Positions 63,641 to 64,000 of a stretch of DNA of 64,000 nucleotides are shown here, in pieces. Location of the stretch: NCBI GenBank assembly GCA_019802505.1, contig JAFMOC010000045.1:2533001-2597000 (forward strand), given 5' to 3'. How positions within the stretch are numbered: the first letter of the stretch is position 1; the number at the start of each line of letters is the position of its first letter. The position numbers and the translations under genes are program-made. A model generated the notes under the pieces. It was not told where the DNA came from. It made no database searches and saw only the letters and a program-made list of their open reading frames with translations. The stretch is from Corydoras sp. C115. Taxonomy: Eukaryota > Chordata > Actinopteri > Siluriformes > Callichthyidae.

Positions 63641-64000
63641 ATACTGAATGGTGCACATGAGATAGTGCTGTGCACGAGATACTACATTTCAAAGCTTCTT
63701 TGTCTCGTAATGAGAACATGATGCTGAACATCCACCTCCCAAAACAGGGCAGCATCAACTGTCAGTTCCAGCAAAGGGGGCGTGTCCACTGTCCCCTCTA
63801 CCTTTCAGTCCGGACAATGCAGGCATATCCTTGCCTCGGGAATGCTAAACCTATTTGAGTTCAGGGTTTTTTTTAATATTTTACACACATCGTTCTTTAA
63901 TTCTTTATTTACTCATTAGCAGATTCGACTCGGTAGCCGAGGCACTTGGTTCACAGCTATAGCTTCCGATCGAGGAACATAACGTCTGCGCGTGCCTCCT
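63641..64000. other. Low-copy DNA to window end
   Basis: No recognised element. A 62-aa frame without domain. Confidence 0.3.

Overview
This window reads as nuclear DNA of a ray-finned fish, probably an otophysan (catfish, characin or knifefish group). That placement is an inference from the repeat families: a tRNA-derived SINE with the V-SINE central domain, a second tRNA-derived SINE whose 3' end reads like GGATAAAATCATCTGCTAAA, Tc1-like DD34E transposase fossils, hAT-type miniature elements with exact 8-bp target duplications, LINE 3' ends, and many long microsatellites. Nothing bacterial, viral or organellar was seen. No complete protein-coding gene, tRNA, rRNA or CRISPR array could be supported. 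Nearly all open frames are readings of SINE copies, GC-rich repeat or microsatellites. The window is best read as promoter plus a large first intron, or as intergenic DNA.

Layout. 1-2.35 kb: rearranged SINE pieces ending in a four-unit SINE array. 2.36-2.9 kb: CpG-island promoter candidate with a CRE, an inverted CCAAT box and a possible first exon ending at a GTAAAT splice donor (exon end 2689). 3.3-4.2 kb: two-module minisatellite. 4.2-14 kb: low-copy DNA with nested SINEs, a hAT fossil (8708-9095) and a Tc1 transposase pseudogene (11440-11790). 14-20 kb: hAT MITE, second Tc1 fossil, SINE trimer, and one arm of a 4.7-kb-spaced inverted duplication at each end. 20-26 kb: minisatellites and arrays that grew out of SINE cores, and a second, inverted hAT MITE. 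26.3-27.1 kb: low-copy block. 27.5-28.4 kb: 16-bp minisatellite. 30-33 kb: fold-back element, microsatellites and a strongly C-skewed GC-rich repeat. 37-39 kb: DNA-transposon-like repeat broken by SINEs and carrying an inverted duplication with 38-bp direct repeats. 40-50 kb: dense SINE tandems. 51.4-52.8 kb: tandem duplication that later received SINEs. 56.2-57.2 kb: about 330-bp satellite containing a tRNA-SINE head. 59-60 and 62.9-63.5 kb: more SINE-derived tandems. 60.7-62.8 kb: the longest SINE-free stretch.

The main message is structural. One roughly 345-bp V-SINE family is present in about 70 full or partial copies. It has not only inserted but been amplified in place: dimers and trimers sharing one target duplication, SINE-core satellites that lost their Pol III heads, a 15-bp minisatellite matching a SINE motif, and inverted duplications whose ends lie in SINEs. 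No new protein system was found. The candidate novelty is this recurrent conversion of one SINE family into satellites and fold-backs at independent sites.
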